Source of the DNA: Chloroflexota bacterium
GTDB lineage: Bacteria > Chloroflexota > Anaerolineae > Aggregatilineales > J027
Length of the DNA stretch: 64,000 nucleotides
Direction of reading: 5' to 3'
Assembly (NCBI GenBank): GCA_013112715.1
Contig: JABFGB010000017.1
Span: forward strand, 62,001 to 126,000
Shown here: positions 45,069-54,205 of the stretch, piece after piece
How the letters are laid out: the number at the start of each line of letters is the position of its first letter
Position numbering within the stretch: position 1 is the stretch's first letter
Notes under the pieces: generated by a model
Told to the model about the DNA's origin: nothing
What the model saw: the letters and a program-made list of their open reading frames with translations, nothing else
The model's database searches: none
Position numbers and translations under genes: made by a program

Positions 45069-48000
45069 ATGAGTGTCGATAATCTCGCCGGACAGACGCT
45101 AGGTCAGTACGAGCTACGAGAACTGCTTGGCGCGGGCGGCATGGGGGCGGTTTATCGCGCCCATCAAAAAAATCTCAAACGCTGGGTTGCCGTTAAGGTT
45201 CTACCAGCAACGCTCGCTGGGCAAACCCTCTATTTGGAGCGCTTTAACCGCGAAGCCCAAACCGCCGCTTCCCTTGAACATCAGCATATTGTGCCCGTTT
45301 ATGATTACGGTCTCCAGCGCGGCACAAGTTACGTCGTGATGCGTTTATTGACGGGCGGCACATTAGCTGACCGACTCAATGACACCCTAATCAATGAAAA
45401 ACCCCTCCCGGCCCCACGTGAAGTCGCCGAACTCATCAAACAAATCGCCAGTGCCCTTGATTATGCCCATGCCAGAGGGGTAATCCACCGTGATGTCAAG
45501 CCCAGTAATATTATGTTCGATGATCAGGGTGTGGCATTTTTGGTAGACTTTGGTATCGCAAAATTGATCGAAGGCACTGGTGCGGGTTTAACGGGCACCA
45601 ATATGACCATGGGAACACCTTCGTTTATGCCCCCCGAACAGTGGCGTGGCGAAAAAGTCACCCCGGCATCCGATCAATATTCATTAGCTGTTATTACCTA
45701 TCAATTATTGGTTGGCAAGCTACCCTTCGAAGCTACCACACCCTACGCATTGATGCACAAGCATCTGAACGAAACCCCTGCCCCGCCCCACTTGGAACGT
45801 AGCGGCATCCCTGAGAGTTTGACCGCTGTGCTTGGGCAGGCATTAGCCAAGCAACCCGAAGACCGTTTTCCCAATTGTACAGCCTTTGCGGAAGCGTTTG
45901 CCGATGGGTGCTCTGGTTTCGCCGATGTAAAAACGACTTTCTTCACCACGCCCCTCCAAGTGCGTACCAAAGTTGCGGCCCGCACAGTGCCCAAAGAACA
46001 CACAGGCGAAAAGGCCACCACCATTTTACAGACCTCTCGCCCTATCCATAAAAACCCTATCACATGGCTCATCGCGGGCGTTGTGGCGCTACTCTTGGGC
46101 GGAGTGATTTTTGTGCTCGCCAGCAACCCAGATGATGACAATAAAACTACTCCTGAGCCAACTTCGATTGCTCAAATAGATACTCCAACCGACGAAGCAG
46201 CCGATACTCCGTCACCAACCGCAACTTCATTTGATTCTGAAGCAGCCGCTCAAGCCACTTTCGACGCCCAAAGCACCAAGCTGGTAATCGAGGCTTCGCA
46301 AACGGCCTTTCAAGAAACCGTCGCTGCTGGTGTGATTGCCCGCGCCCAAACCGCGACAGCAACCTTGTGGACAAAAACGCCGACATCCACTTCTACCGAC
46401 ACATTGACACCCAGTAGAACACCTACCGATACATCAACATCAACCCACACACCATCACGGACACCCACCGCAACCGACACATTGACGCCAACCCAGACTT
46501 TCACACCTTCCGCGACCCATACGGCCAGTCTGACCTATACCCCATCGCAAACGCCAACGCCCTCCGACACACCTGTAGCCACCAACACGCCAACGGCAAC
46601 AGCCACTTCATCATCCACCCCAACGGCCACCCCGCGCCCCTCAAATACCCCTGCGCCCACCGTAGATACCCGCGCCACCATTTTGGCAATGCAAACGCAG
46701 CCTACAGCAACCATTGTGGCGAACTATAATCCTCAATTGGTGCAGAATGTTCCCGGCACGTTGGTCTTTGGGCCACAAAGCGGTAATTTTACTTATCGGG
46801 ATGACGGTTTCATCCGCAGTGTCATCTCCGGCACAGATACCCGCGACTTCATTGCCGAGGTGACATTTGTGAATCCCTACCCCACATCCGAGGCGGTATG
46901 GGACGCGGGCTTCTTATTCCGTGAAACCGCCACCGATGAGCAGTTGCGCCTGATTATAGATTCCAACCTAAATTACAGCCTCAGCAACTGGCAGACCGGC
47001 GAAAATATCACCGATATTGAATCCGGCAAGATTTATGGCCTCAATTTGGAAGACGGCGACACCAACCACCTCATGTTAGTGGTTGTGGATGGAACGGGCA
47101 TTTTGTTCATTAACGGCAATTTGGTTGTGACCCTCAATGTCTCAAGTCGTACCGACAGCGGGAGCGTCTCATTTGGCACGAGTCTAGTGCAAGGCGATCT
47201 ATCGGAAGGCGAAATCATGCGCTATCGAGATTTCGCTGTTTGGTCAATCCAAGAAAATGCTTGCATCCTTACACCTGCCCAATCGCAAACCCGTCTGCGT
47301 GAGGGGCCAAGCACGGAATCTGAAGTCGCCGCGAACATTGCATTGGGCGATCAATTACTTGCTACCGGCATCACGTCGGGCGAGGATGGATTTAATTGGT
47401 TACAAGTAGCGGGCAATGTCTGGATTCGTGAGGATATTGTCACCTCCACTGGTGACTGCGCCAGCTTGCCTGTTGTCAGCAACCAAGCCGCGACCCCAAC
47501 ACCAACCCTTACGCCGTCGCTCGCGCCCACCATTCCAACCGCCACCCCCGCGTCGGTGGGTGATGCCTCTAACTGGCCGATTCAAGCGGCTCCCGTGTTT
47601 GGGCCATCTTCTGGCATTTTGGCGGCATTGGATAACGAACTGATTGATTATGTACCTGCCCATGTCAATTTGAAGGATTTTGTCGTCGAAGTCGTATTCG
47701 CCAATCCCTCGCCCACCAGTCAAGCATGGGATTTCGGTTTCCTGATTCACGATCAAGGCACCGAGTTTTATACTGTCGCGGTCAATTCGAATCTTGAGTG
47801 GAGCGTTGTACTGACACTTGACAGCGGCACAACCTCGTTAGCGAGTGGTAATCTAACCCATTTCGACAGCAGCGAGGGCGGGTCAAATCGGCTCCGACTC
47901 ATCGCGGTGGGTAATTCAGGCTTGCTCTATTTGAACGATGAATTCGTCACCGCTGTAGATTTGACTCAGCTGCCTGAGACGGGGGATGTGTCTGTCGCGT

Positions 48001-48554
48001 CTGGTTTGGGCACGGAATATGATGTCGAGCGGCGTTTCGACTACACCAACTTCACTATCTGGTCGCTCGAACAGATTTATGGCCCGGTGGCGGGCAGCCT
48101 CAACCATGAAGCCGATGGCAATCTTGAAACCACCTTTGCACGTGGCTCGGCAAAGGATTTTGTGATAACGACGACCTTCACCAATCCTTATGATGCCAGT
48201 GCAAATGCGTGGGATTATGGTTTCCTGTTCCGCAACAGCCCTTCCGAAACCTATATTTTCGGGGTAGATTCAAACCATCACTGGATACTCTTCTTGCTGA
48301 AGAACAATCAATACACTACGCTTGCCGAGGGCAGCATTGACCAGCTAAACACAGGCGATGGTGAGCAAAATCAAATCACGATCCTAGCGATAGACCATCT
48401 CGGCCATCTATTCATCAACAATCAATGGGTGGCATCCCTCGATCTCAGTGCCCTGACTGCCAGCGGTGGTTTTGCCCTCACGGTTGGGTTGGTGAATGAG
48501 GTCGCTGGCGAAACCACCGACTACAGCGATTTCAGTATCTGGCGACTCCAATAG
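45069..48554 (+). CDS. Receptor-like Ser/Thr protein kinase with extracellular lectin-like repeats and an SH3-like domain
   Basis: An 1161-residue single-pass kinase. Residues about 13-275 are a Hanks-type kinase: LLGAGGMGAVYRA, VAVKVL, HRDVKPSNIMF, VDFGIAK and TMGTPSFMPPEQW. A membrane helix follows near residue 340 (ITWLIAGVVALLLGGVIFVL), then an about 150-residue Ser/Thr/Pro linker. Outside there are three about 170-residue repeats of concanavalin/LamG-like type, beginning near VFGPQSGNFT, VFGPSSGILA and YGPVAGSLNH. An SH3b-like module (TRLREGPSTESEV) sits between the first and second. ATG at 45069 has GGAG just upstream; the in-frame extension to 44976 has none. It is divergent from the ECF sigma operon and is a candidate sensor of surface glycans. 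Confidence 0.88.
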   Translation: MSVDNLAGQTLGQYELRELLGAGGMGAVYRAHQKNLKRWVAVKVLPATLAGQTLYLERFNREAQTAASLEHQHIVPVYDYGLQRGTSYVVMRLLTGGTLADRLNDTLINEKPLPAPREVAELIKQIASALDYAHARGVIHRDVKPSNIMFDDQGVAFLVDFGIAKLIEGTGAGLTGTNMTMGTPSFMPPEQWRGEKVTPASDQYSLAVITYQLLVGKLPFEATTPYALMHKHLNETPAPPHLERSGIPESLTAVLGQALAKQPEDRFPNCTAFAEAFADGCSGFADVKTTFFTTPLQVRTKVAARTVPKEHTGEKATTILQTSRPIHKNPITWLIAGVVALLLGGVIFVLASNPDDDNKTTPEPTSIAQIDTPTDEAADTPSPTATSFDSEAAAQATFDAQSTKLVIEASQTAFQETVAAGVIARAQTATATLWTKTPTSTSTDTLTPSRTPTDTSTSTHTPSRTPTATDTLTPTQTFTPSATHTASLTYTPSQTPTPSDTPVATNTPTATATSSSTPTATPRPSNTPAPTVDTRATILAMQTQPTATIVANYNPQLVQNVPGTLVFGPQSGNFTYRDDGFIRSVISGTDTRDFIAEVTFVNPYPTSEAVWDAGFLFRETATDEQLRLIIDSNLNYSLSNWQTGENITDIESGKIYGLNLEDGDTNHLMLVVVDGTGILFINGNLVVTLNVSSRTDSGSVSFGTSLVQGDLSEGEIMRYRDFAVWSIQENACILTPAQSQTRLREGPSTESEVAANIALGDQLLATGITSGEDGFNWLQVAGNVWIREDIVTSTGDCASLPVVSNQAATPTPTLTPSLAPTIPTATPASVGDASNWPIQAAPVFGPSSGILAALDNELIDYVPAHVNLKDFVVEVVFANPSPTSQAWDFGFLIHDQGTEFYTVAVNSNLEWSVVLTLDSGTTSLASGNLTHFDSSEGGSNRLRLIAVGNSGLLYLNDEFVTAVDLTQLPETGDVSVASGLGTEYDVERRFDYTNFTIWSLEQIYGPVAGSLNHEADGNLETTFARGSAKDFVITTTFTNPYDASANAWDYGFLFRNSPSETYIFGVDSNHHWILFLLKNNQYTTLAEGSIDQLNTGDGEQNQITILAIDHLGHLFINNQWVASLDLSALTASGGFALTVGLVNEVAGETTDYSDFSIWRLQ

Positions 48555-48590
48555 GCATCCTCTCAAATCATGCGATTATGCCCCGATCCT

Positions 48591-48630
48591 GTGGGTTATC
48601 CGAACAAGAAATTTGCGGATAACCCACTTT
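48591..48630 (+). terminator. Terminator after kinase gene
   Basis: GTGGGTTATCCG (48591-48602) pairs perfectly over 12 bp with CGGATAACCCAC (48616-48627), followed by TTT. Confidence 0.8.
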
Positions 48631-48695
48631 CGGGCCATACTTTTTAAATTCAGCCGACCCAATTAAATTAGTGCTTTTCTGGAGGATATATTCTT

Positions 48696-49559
48696 ATGTG
48701 CTCACCAAATGTCGCACAGACCGTTCGTGAACGTATTGCCCGTGAAGGAGTTCCACAAGTCAGCCGCCGCAACTTTCTACGCATGGGTGGCCTGACCGCA
48801 GGTGGAGTGGCGGTTGCTTCCATGTTAGGCCCCAATAAATTAAATCGAATGGCAATCGCCCGTGCCCAAGAAGCCACCGAAGTCATTGACCTCAGCCATG
48901 TGTTTTCGGTCAACGTCCCCACCTATCTGCTTGGCGAAGGCCCCACACGCGAAACATTTGTCACCGTCGAACAAGATGGTTTCTACATTCAAAAATGGAA
49001 CTTTGGTGAACACGCTGGAACGCATGTGGACATTCCCGCCCATTTTGTCGCCGATGGCACAACCGTAGACAACTATGATGCAGTCAATCTGGTTAGCCCC
49101 GCCGTTGTAATAGACATCTCCGCCAAAGCCGCCGAAGTCGCCGACGCCACACTCGATGTTGCCGACATTGAGGCATGGGAAAGTGCCAATGGTGAAATCC
49201 CGGCTGGCGCAGTGGTGTTCCTCTATTCCGGCTGGGACGCCAAATGGAATGAACCCGAAGCCTTCCGGAATGCGGATGCCGATGGTGTCCAACACTACCC
49301 CGGTTTCAGCCCAGAGGCCGCCAGTTTCCTTGTAGAACAACGTGATATTCACGGCATCGGCGTAGATACCCTTAGCCTCGATATTGGTGCATCCACGACC
49401 TTTGATGTGCATGTCACGGTCTTGGGCGCTGGCAAATTCGGCATAGAAGGTGTCGCCAACCTTGCCGCAATTAAAGAACGTCAGGCGACGGTTATTGTCG
49501 GAGTTCCGCGTTGGGAAGAGGGTTCGGGTGGCCCAGCCCGCATCCTCGCACTCGCCTAA
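48696..49559 (+). CDS. Tat-exported cyclase/kynurenine formamidase-like metal hydrolase
   Basis: A 287-residue protein of the cyclase family (kynurenine formamidase relatives). The metal site is the motif HAGTHVDIPAHF (about residues 108-119). A twin-arginine signal is visible (SRRNFLRMGGLTAGG). It would act outside the membrane, with unknown substrate. GGAGG lies upstream of the ATG and an intrinsic terminator follows, so it is a single-gene unit. Confidence 0.86.
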   Translation: MCSPNVAQTVRERIAREGVPQVSRRNFLRMGGLTAGGVAVASMLGPNKLNRMAIARAQEATEVIDLSHVFSVNVPTYLLGEGPTRETFVTVEQDGFYIQKWNFGEHAGTHVDIPAHFVADGTTVDNYDAVNLVSPAVVIDISAKAAEVADATLDVADIEAWESANGEIPAGAVVFLYSGWDAKWNEPEAFRNADADGVQHYPGFSPEAASFLVEQRDIHGIGVDTLSLDIGASTTFDVHVTVLGAGKFGIEGVANLAAIKERQATVIVGVPRWEEGSGGPARILALA

Positions 49560-49570
49560 GTTAGAGATAT

Positions 49571-49599
49571 GGGCGATCCTCAAAAAATCGCCCTTTTTT
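49571..49599 (+). terminator. Terminator after cyclase gene
   Basis: GGGCGAT (49571-49577) pairs with ATCGCCC (49587-49593), then TTTTTT (49594-49599). Confidence 0.88.
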
Positions 49600-49612
49600 C
49601 ATTTAGTGCCCT

Positions 49613-50287
49613 TTAGCCCGCAATCTCGCGCAACGCATCTAGATTCCTTACTACCAACAGTCGCCCATCATAATCAATGATTCCCTGCCGCACCCATTCA
49701 CGCAGCATCCGGTCAAGCGCATCACCATCCATACCTGCTGCCCGCGCCATACGGTTAATCCGCTGCACACCCGGTACCTCACCTGCTTTGTCGCCCGCCA
49801 ATAACAACATTATGCTGGCGACTCGTGCCGCCGCATTCCCAATTGCATGTTCACGGACCTGCAAATTCATGTGATACAGCCGCAACCCTAGTTGTTGCAT
49901 TACACTCACTGCTGCACCGGGCACTCGGTCAATCACCTCCATAAATGGCTCGCGGTCAAGGGCAATCAGCGTGCAGTCAGAAGCGGTGACCACCGATCCG
50001 GTGCGCGGCTGACCTACCACCATCGAAAGCTCACCTACCACATCAAATGGGCCAAGTGTTTTTAGGCACACTTCTTCGCCATTATCATACTTACGCATGA
50101 TATGGGCCTGCCCTTCATCAATCAGATAAAACGCATCACCGGGATCGTCTTGGTCAAATAACACCTCGCCCGCCGGAACTTCCATCAATCGGGCATGTTT
50201 TGCTAATTCTAGCAGTGCCGCTTCTGGCAGGTCTTGAAACAGGGATATTTCGCGTAGCTTGCTATGAACCACTCCCGCAACCATCAT
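49613..50287 (-). CDS. Crp/Fnr-type cyclic nucleotide-binding regulator
   Basis: A 224-residue regulator. The N-terminal cNMP-binding domain shows the phosphate-binding cassette around GELSMVVGQPRTGSVV (about residues 81-96). The C-terminal about 80 residues form a helix-turn-helix winged domain (RINRMARAAGMDGDALDRML) like other Crp members. The ATG at 50287 has GGAGGAAGGG upstream, so it is preferred over the in-frame start at 50347. Its regulon is not visible. It is probably separate from the cyclase gene, which is convergent with a terminator between them. Confidence 0.82.
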   Translation of the reverse strand: MMVAGVVHSKLREISLFQDLPEAALLELAKHARLMEVPAGEVLFDQDDPGDAFYLIDEGQAHIMRKYDNGEEVCLKTLGPFDVVGELSMVVGQPRTGSVVTASDCTLIALDREPFMEVIDRVPGAAVSVMQQLGLRLYHMNLQVREHAIGNAAARVASIMLLLAGDKAGEVPGVQRINRMARAAGMDGDALDRMLREWVRQGIIDYDGRLLVVRNLDALREIAG

Positions 50288-50354
50288 CGCTTCCCTTCCT
50301 CCTAAACGTTTTTCTATTTCAGTATAGACCAGTTTTGTATCATGCAACTACACC

Positions 50355-50858
50355 CTATCGGGTGAAATATACACTAGCTAAAAAGACAGCAAACATTGCT
50401 AGGCAGACCACGAATTCAATCATCTTGCCAATAATAATCATCTTAAGGGTGGCGCCACCTGCCCCAACCGCATCCTGCAATTCACGCCGCCTCAACAACT
50501 GTATAAAGAACGCCCCTAATACTGCCCCAATAATGGAACCGAGAATAGGTATCGGAATCAAAAATGTTCCCAAGATGCCGCCGACCAAACTGCCTATCGC
50601 TGTCAAGCAGCCGCCGTGTTCGCCCATACCCAAAGGCCGCAGCCAAAAATCAATCGTCACCCCGACAATCATTAACACGGTCAACAAAATCGCTGCCCAA
50701 ATCGTGAGACGATCAAAGCCTTCAATCAGGGCATATCCGATTGCGACAACCCACATCACGAGCGGGGCAGGTACAAACGGAATTACCACAAATGCGAGGG
50801 ACATCAACATCAGTGCAAACGCGATCCACAATCCTGAATCAATACCCGTTATCACCAT
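50355..50858 (-). CDS. DUF456 family membrane protein
   Basis: A 167-residue protein with about four membrane segments and the Gly-rich turns typical of DUF456 (GGCLTAIGSLVGGILGTFLI and GSIIGAVLGAFFIQLL). Function unknown. It lies 67 bases upstream of the Crp-like gene on the same strand and could be in the same transcript. Confidence 0.78.
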   Translation of the reverse strand: MVITGIDSGLWIAFALMLMSLAFVVIPFVPAPLVMWVVAIGYALIEGFDRLTIWAAILLTVLMIVGVTIDFWLRPLGMGEHGGCLTAIGSLVGGILGTFLIPIPILGSIIGAVLGAFFIQLLRRRELQDAVGAGGATLKMIIIGKMIEFVVCLAMFAVFLASVYFTR

Positions 50859-51236
50859 TAAAATCAGCCTTTTGGGTGACTAGACACCAATTCCAATCTA
50901 TGATACTTTGTATTGCAGCATATCATATAATCATCGAGGTCAAAACATTATGAGAATTGCAGCCACACTAATCGCACCAATCACCTTTGTCGGGGTGTTG
51001 GAGTGTGCCTGATTTAGAAGTCGAGCCGTTCCCTTCTAGCTGAATTACTAGGCAACCTCGCCTATCTCTCAGGTTATACGCATCCGTTCGTTTTTCGGGC
51101 TGAACGGCTGTGCGAGCTATCCTCCGCGTTCCATTGCTCATGGAACGGTAGTTATTAGCTACTCCGCAAACACCATCTCGCTATTATTTTGCATAATTCT
51201 GATAACTATCTCCAACGCGAGAGGGTTGATTAATCC
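50859..51236. other. Intergenic stretch of 378 bases
   Basis: No gene recognised. The region contains a perfect 8-bp hairpin CGTTCCAT (51127-51134) / ATGGAACG (51140-51147) with a 5-base loop and no T tract. Short ORFs here (for example 21 codons from 50950, stop included) lack similarity to families I know. It holds the promoters of the flanking divergent genes. Confidence 0.5.
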
Positions 51237-52517
51237 TTGAGTACCAAACGTTTGAATCCATATCGAGTCTATTTGACTCTTGAAGGCGTAACCTCCTTTG
51301 CCTTCGCCATGATTTTTATGACCAGCATGATCTATCAAGTCAGCGTGGTCAAACTATCTCCCCTGCAACTGGTTTTGGTGGGGACATTGCTAGAAAGCAT
51401 CGTGTTTCTGTTTGAAGTTCCGACAGGCATCGTGGCCGATGTCTACAGCCGCCGTCTATCGGTCATTATTGGTATCATTTTGACGGGTCTGGGTTTTATG
51501 GTCGAGGGCCTGTTTCCCTATTTTGGGACTATCCTGTTGGCTCAAGTGGGGTGGGGTCTCGGTGCAACGTTCATGAGTGGTGCATTAAACGCATGGATGG
51601 TGGATGAGGTTGGTGAGGCTGAATCCGGCCCTGCCTTTATGCGAGCCGCCCAAGTCGGTCAATTGACGGGTTTGATAGGCTTGCTGGCGGGGGTCGCATT
51701 CGGCAGCATCCGTATCAATCTGCCGATCATTTTGGGTAGCGGTCTCTTGATCGCCCTCGGTGGCTTTCTAATGCTGTTTATGCCCGAACACAACTTCAAG
51801 CCTACCCCACGTGAAGACCGCAATTCATGGCAAACCATGATCCACACCTTCAAAAATGGGGCTAAGTTGGTGCGGATGCGCCCTGCCCTGATGACGTTCT
51901 TGGGAATTTCGTTTATCGGCGGCCTCTATAGCGAAGGCTTTGACCGTCTGCGTGATGCCCACCTGCTGCGAAATTTCAACTTTCCCGATGTCAGCCTGCC
52001 ATTGTTAGGCGATCTAAAACCCGTTGTCTGGTTCGGCATCATCAATGTCGTCGGCATGATTCTAGCGGCTGCCGTCACAGAAATGATGCGCCGCCGGGTC
52101 AACACCAACAATCAACGGTTGGTCAGTCGGATTTTGTTATCTGCCGATGCCATGATGATTGTGGCGATTTTCAGTTATGCGTGGGCCGGGAGTTTCGTCG
52201 TCGCGGTGAGTGCGTTGTTGATCGCCCGATTAATGCGTAGCTTACCGGGGCCGTTGTATCAAACATGGCTCAATCAGCATATTGACTCAGAGGTGCGGGC
52301 AACCGTACTTTCAATGGACAGCCAGCTAAACGCCCTCGGTCAAATCACGGGTGGGCCAGCCGTCGGTGCGGTGGGTTCCTATGTTTCCATCCGCGCCGCG
52401 TTGAGCATCAGTGCGCTGATTCTCTCACCTGTCTTATATCTCTATCATCGGGCGGGGCAATACAAACCCGTTTCGGCGGTGGAGTCCAATCCAGAAGGGG
52501 TTGCAGTCGCCGCCTAG
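51237..52517 (+). CDS. MFS transporter
   Basis: A 426-residue major facilitator with about 12 predicted helices. The MFS loop 2-3 signature is visible in GIVADVYSRRLSVIIG. Substrate unknown; it resembles multidrug or sugar efflux-type carriers. The TTG start has GAGGG upstream, with a rather long spacer. Single gene, with terminator-like hairpins after it. Confidence 0.82.
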   Translation: MSTKRLNPYRVYLTLEGVTSFAFAMIFMTSMIYQVSVVKLSPLQLVLVGTLLESIVFLFEVPTGIVADVYSRRLSVIIGIILTGLGFMVEGLFPYFGTILLAQVGWGLGATFMSGALNAWMVDEVGEAESGPAFMRAAQVGQLTGLIGLLAGVAFGSIRINLPIILGSGLLIALGGFLMLFMPEHNFKPTPREDRNSWQTMIHTFKNGAKLVRMRPALMTFLGISFIGGLYSEGFDRLRDAHLLRNFNFPDVSLPLLGDLKPVVWFGIINVVGMILAAAVTEMMRRRVNTNNQRLVSRILLSADAMMIVAIFSYAWAGSFVVAVSALLIARLMRSLPGPLYQTWLNQHIDSEVRATVLSMDSQLNALGQITGGPAVGAVGSYVSIRAALSISALILSPVLYLYHRAGQYKPVSAVESNPEGVAVAA

Positions 52518-52570
52518 TTTTTTTGCAGCGGTTCTCATGTTGAGTACCCTGCATTTCAAGCTAGATTCAG

Positions 52571-52591
52571 CACGGCGGCTTTAGCCCCGTG
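52571..52591. repeat. GC-rich inverted repeat
   Basis: CACGGCGGCTTTAGCCCCGTG forms a short hairpin with one mismatched pair in an intergenic gap. It resembles short dispersed hairpin elements, but only one copy is noted in this window. Confidence 0.35.
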
Positions 52592-52623
52592 TTCTAATGG
52601 GCAATTACTTGGAAATCGCTATA

Positions 52624-52655
52624 GGGGCAATTGGGTGTTCCAATCGCCCCTTTCT
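52624..52655. terminator. Bidirectional hairpin terminator
   Basis: GGGGCAATTGG (52624-52634) pairs with CCAATCGCCCC (52640-52650), one A/C mismatch, then TTTCTTC. It lies between the converging MFS and ParR-like genes. Confidence 0.65.
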
Positions 52656-52660
52656 TCACT

Positions 52661-53023
52661 TCATTCATCCAATTTCAGTCCGGGCCGAACCGCTTTTTTG
52701 ACCGATGCCATAAATGTATCACTCAAAATGGGCTTCTGCTGGCTGGGAAGTTTCACTTCATCTGGCATGGCCTTCATATCTCGCAAGGCCTCCAAAAATT
52801 CCTGTGCCTGCCCCAATACCGACTTTAGTTCCGCAATCGTTGCGCCCGTCTCGCCATCAGGAGCACTATTATTCTGTGGCTCGGCACCTTCTAAGGCCAT
52901 CAGCGCCCATGTCATAATCTGCCGGATGCTATATCCTTTGGCCTGCCACGCTTCTAAAATTTCCAGCGCCTGACCCTCTTCCACAATATCTTCATCCAGC
53001 CGAAATGACACTACTCTGCTCAT
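52661..53023 (-). CDS. Small ParR-like adaptor/DNA-binding protein
   Basis: A 120-residue protein. The N terminus SRVVSFRLDEDIVEEGQALE resembles a ribbon-helix-helix motif. The rest is helical and acidic, with an Asn/Ser spacer near the middle. Its ATG overlaps the ParM-like stop (ATGA, 53023-53020), so the two are translationally coupled in the parM-parR order. Family not recognised. The assignment as the DNA-binding adaptor is inferred from position and the N-terminal motif. Confidence 0.6.
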   Translation of the reverse strand: MSRVVSFRLDEDIVEEGQALEILEAWQAKGYSIRQIMTWALMALEGAEPQNNSAPDGETGATIAELKSVLGQAQEFLEALRDMKAMPDEVKLPSQQKPILSDTFMASVKKAVRPGLKLDE

Positions 53024-54057
53024 ACTAATCCCATAGACTCATACAGTCGCCAGAGTTTCAATCCGCCGCGTACATTAGCGAGATGGATTGACCCTGCGGT
53101 ATCCGCAAGAATAATCGAACTATGTTCTAACAGGGGTACAAGGCGACTATACAGCATCGCACTTCCCCCACCCGTTAACACTATACTATCCCACGGAAGC
53201 GGCCCGCCCGCAACATTTTGATATGTATCGGCAATTCGGTTCAATAGTGCGCTGGTTGCTTCACGTACTTCGTCTTCACAGGGATAATCCCGCCCACCCC
53301 CATGAAAGATACCCGTCGCAATGGCTTTGCGAACTCGATCTGGTGGCAAAGTAGCCAGCCCGCGCGTGGCATCTCGATTTTTGGCCCGAAAACTGCGTTC
53401 AAAATCGCGCACCACTTCCAAAATTCCAATGGGTGTACTTTCACTTAGGCTATAGTCTACTTCACCACCGGGGTTAACTGCCAACCAGTCGGTTGTATGG
53501 CCTCCAACATCAATCACCAGTGTCCGCCCATTCAAATCCGTCCGCTGATAATGTTTGCCATCATCTGCCAGTAGCAAATTCATCAAACCGCCAACGGGTT
53601 CCTCAAACGTATTGACATAGGTAATGCGGAAATTGCGTTCTTTGCCTGCAATCTCGACCTTCCAATTGCCTGCCGCTGCTTCCATCAATTTGTCCCGATA
53701 AATCACGTCGCCGGGGGGGTGACTGCCAAAAAGTGCGATGTGTGTTCCCCATTCGGTCATGCGAGCCATAGTTGCGGCAACAAATATCCCGTAATAATCC
53801 CGTGTATAGCGAGCCGCACCGGAACGCCGCGTCAAGGTACCATGTCGTTCAGCACTTTCACCAACGACATACGGCTCCCCATTGACCCGTACATAATCCA
53901 AAGGTGGGCCATTCGTGCCCGCCCGATCCAATACTTGCTTGTACTCGGCTTCTGTCAACTTGCGCAGGGCATGGGGATAGGCTAACTCGATCCCCTCCAT
54001 TTTGGCCTTAATGATACTATTTCCAGCATCCAATACCACAACCGCTTTTTGGTTCAT
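53020..54057 (-). CDS. ParM/StbA-type actin-like ATPase
   Basis: A 345-residue actin-fold protein. ATPase motifs are visible: VVVLDAGNSIIKAKMEG (phosphate 1), LVIDVGGHTTDWLAV (phosphate 2), and SIVLTGGGSAMLYSRLV (adenosine). The ParM/StbA family polymerises to move plasmid DNA, but chromosomal members are found in some bacteria. It overlaps a small downstream gene, and direct repeats lie upstream. ATG at 54057 is chosen because AAGGAT precedes it and the actin-fold motif follows. Confidence 0.83.
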   Translation of the reverse strand: MNQKAVVVLDAGNSIIKAKMEGIELAYPHALRKLTEAEYKQVLDRAGTNGPPLDYVRVNGEPYVVGESAERHGTLTRRSGAARYTRDYYGIFVAATMARMTEWGTHIALFGSHPPGDVIYRDKLMEAAAGNWKVEIAGKERNFRITYVNTFEEPVGGLMNLLLADDGKHYQRTDLNGRTLVIDVGGHTTDWLAVNPGGEVDYSLSESTPIGILEVVRDFERSFRAKNRDATRGLATLPPDRVRKAIATGIFHGGGRDYPCEDEVREATSALLNRIADTYQNVAGGPLPWDSIVLTGGGSAMLYSRLVPLLEHSSIILADTAGSIHLANVRGGLKLWRLYESMGLV

Positions 54058-54074
54058 AAAATCCTTTAGCCTCG

Positions 54075-54187
54075 CCGTATACACCCGTATACACATCTTA
54101 TTTCAAGATACACCCACAAGACCAAAAGAGCAAGTGTTCGGTTGCAACCTTCATAGATTTTTAGGTGTAATTACTGTAGGTCGGTGT
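54075..54187. repeat. Tandem and inverted TATACACC-type repeats upstream of parM-like gene
   Basis: CCGTATACAC is present twice in perfect tandem (54075-54084 and 54085-54094), followed by GATACACCC (54107-54115) and inverted GGTGTA (54164-54169) and GGTGT (54183-54187). The block lies 17 bases upstream of the ParM-like ATG, where a parC/operator site would be expected. Confidence 0.55.
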
Positions 54188-54205
54188 CTAAGAAAAGGAT
54201 GTGTG

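Noticed and set aside
46321-46740. DNA repeats in the kinase Thr/Pro stalk as a CRISPR-like or satellite array
   Set aside because: They are codon-level repeats of ACx/CCx in a low-complexity protein linker, without uniform spacers.
50950-51012. Short ORF before the MFS gene
   Set aside because: Only 20 residues, no RBS and no similarity; not supported as a gene.
51127-51147. 8-bp hairpin as terminator
   Set aside because: No T tract follows and it lies between divergent genes, so a terminator role is unlikely.
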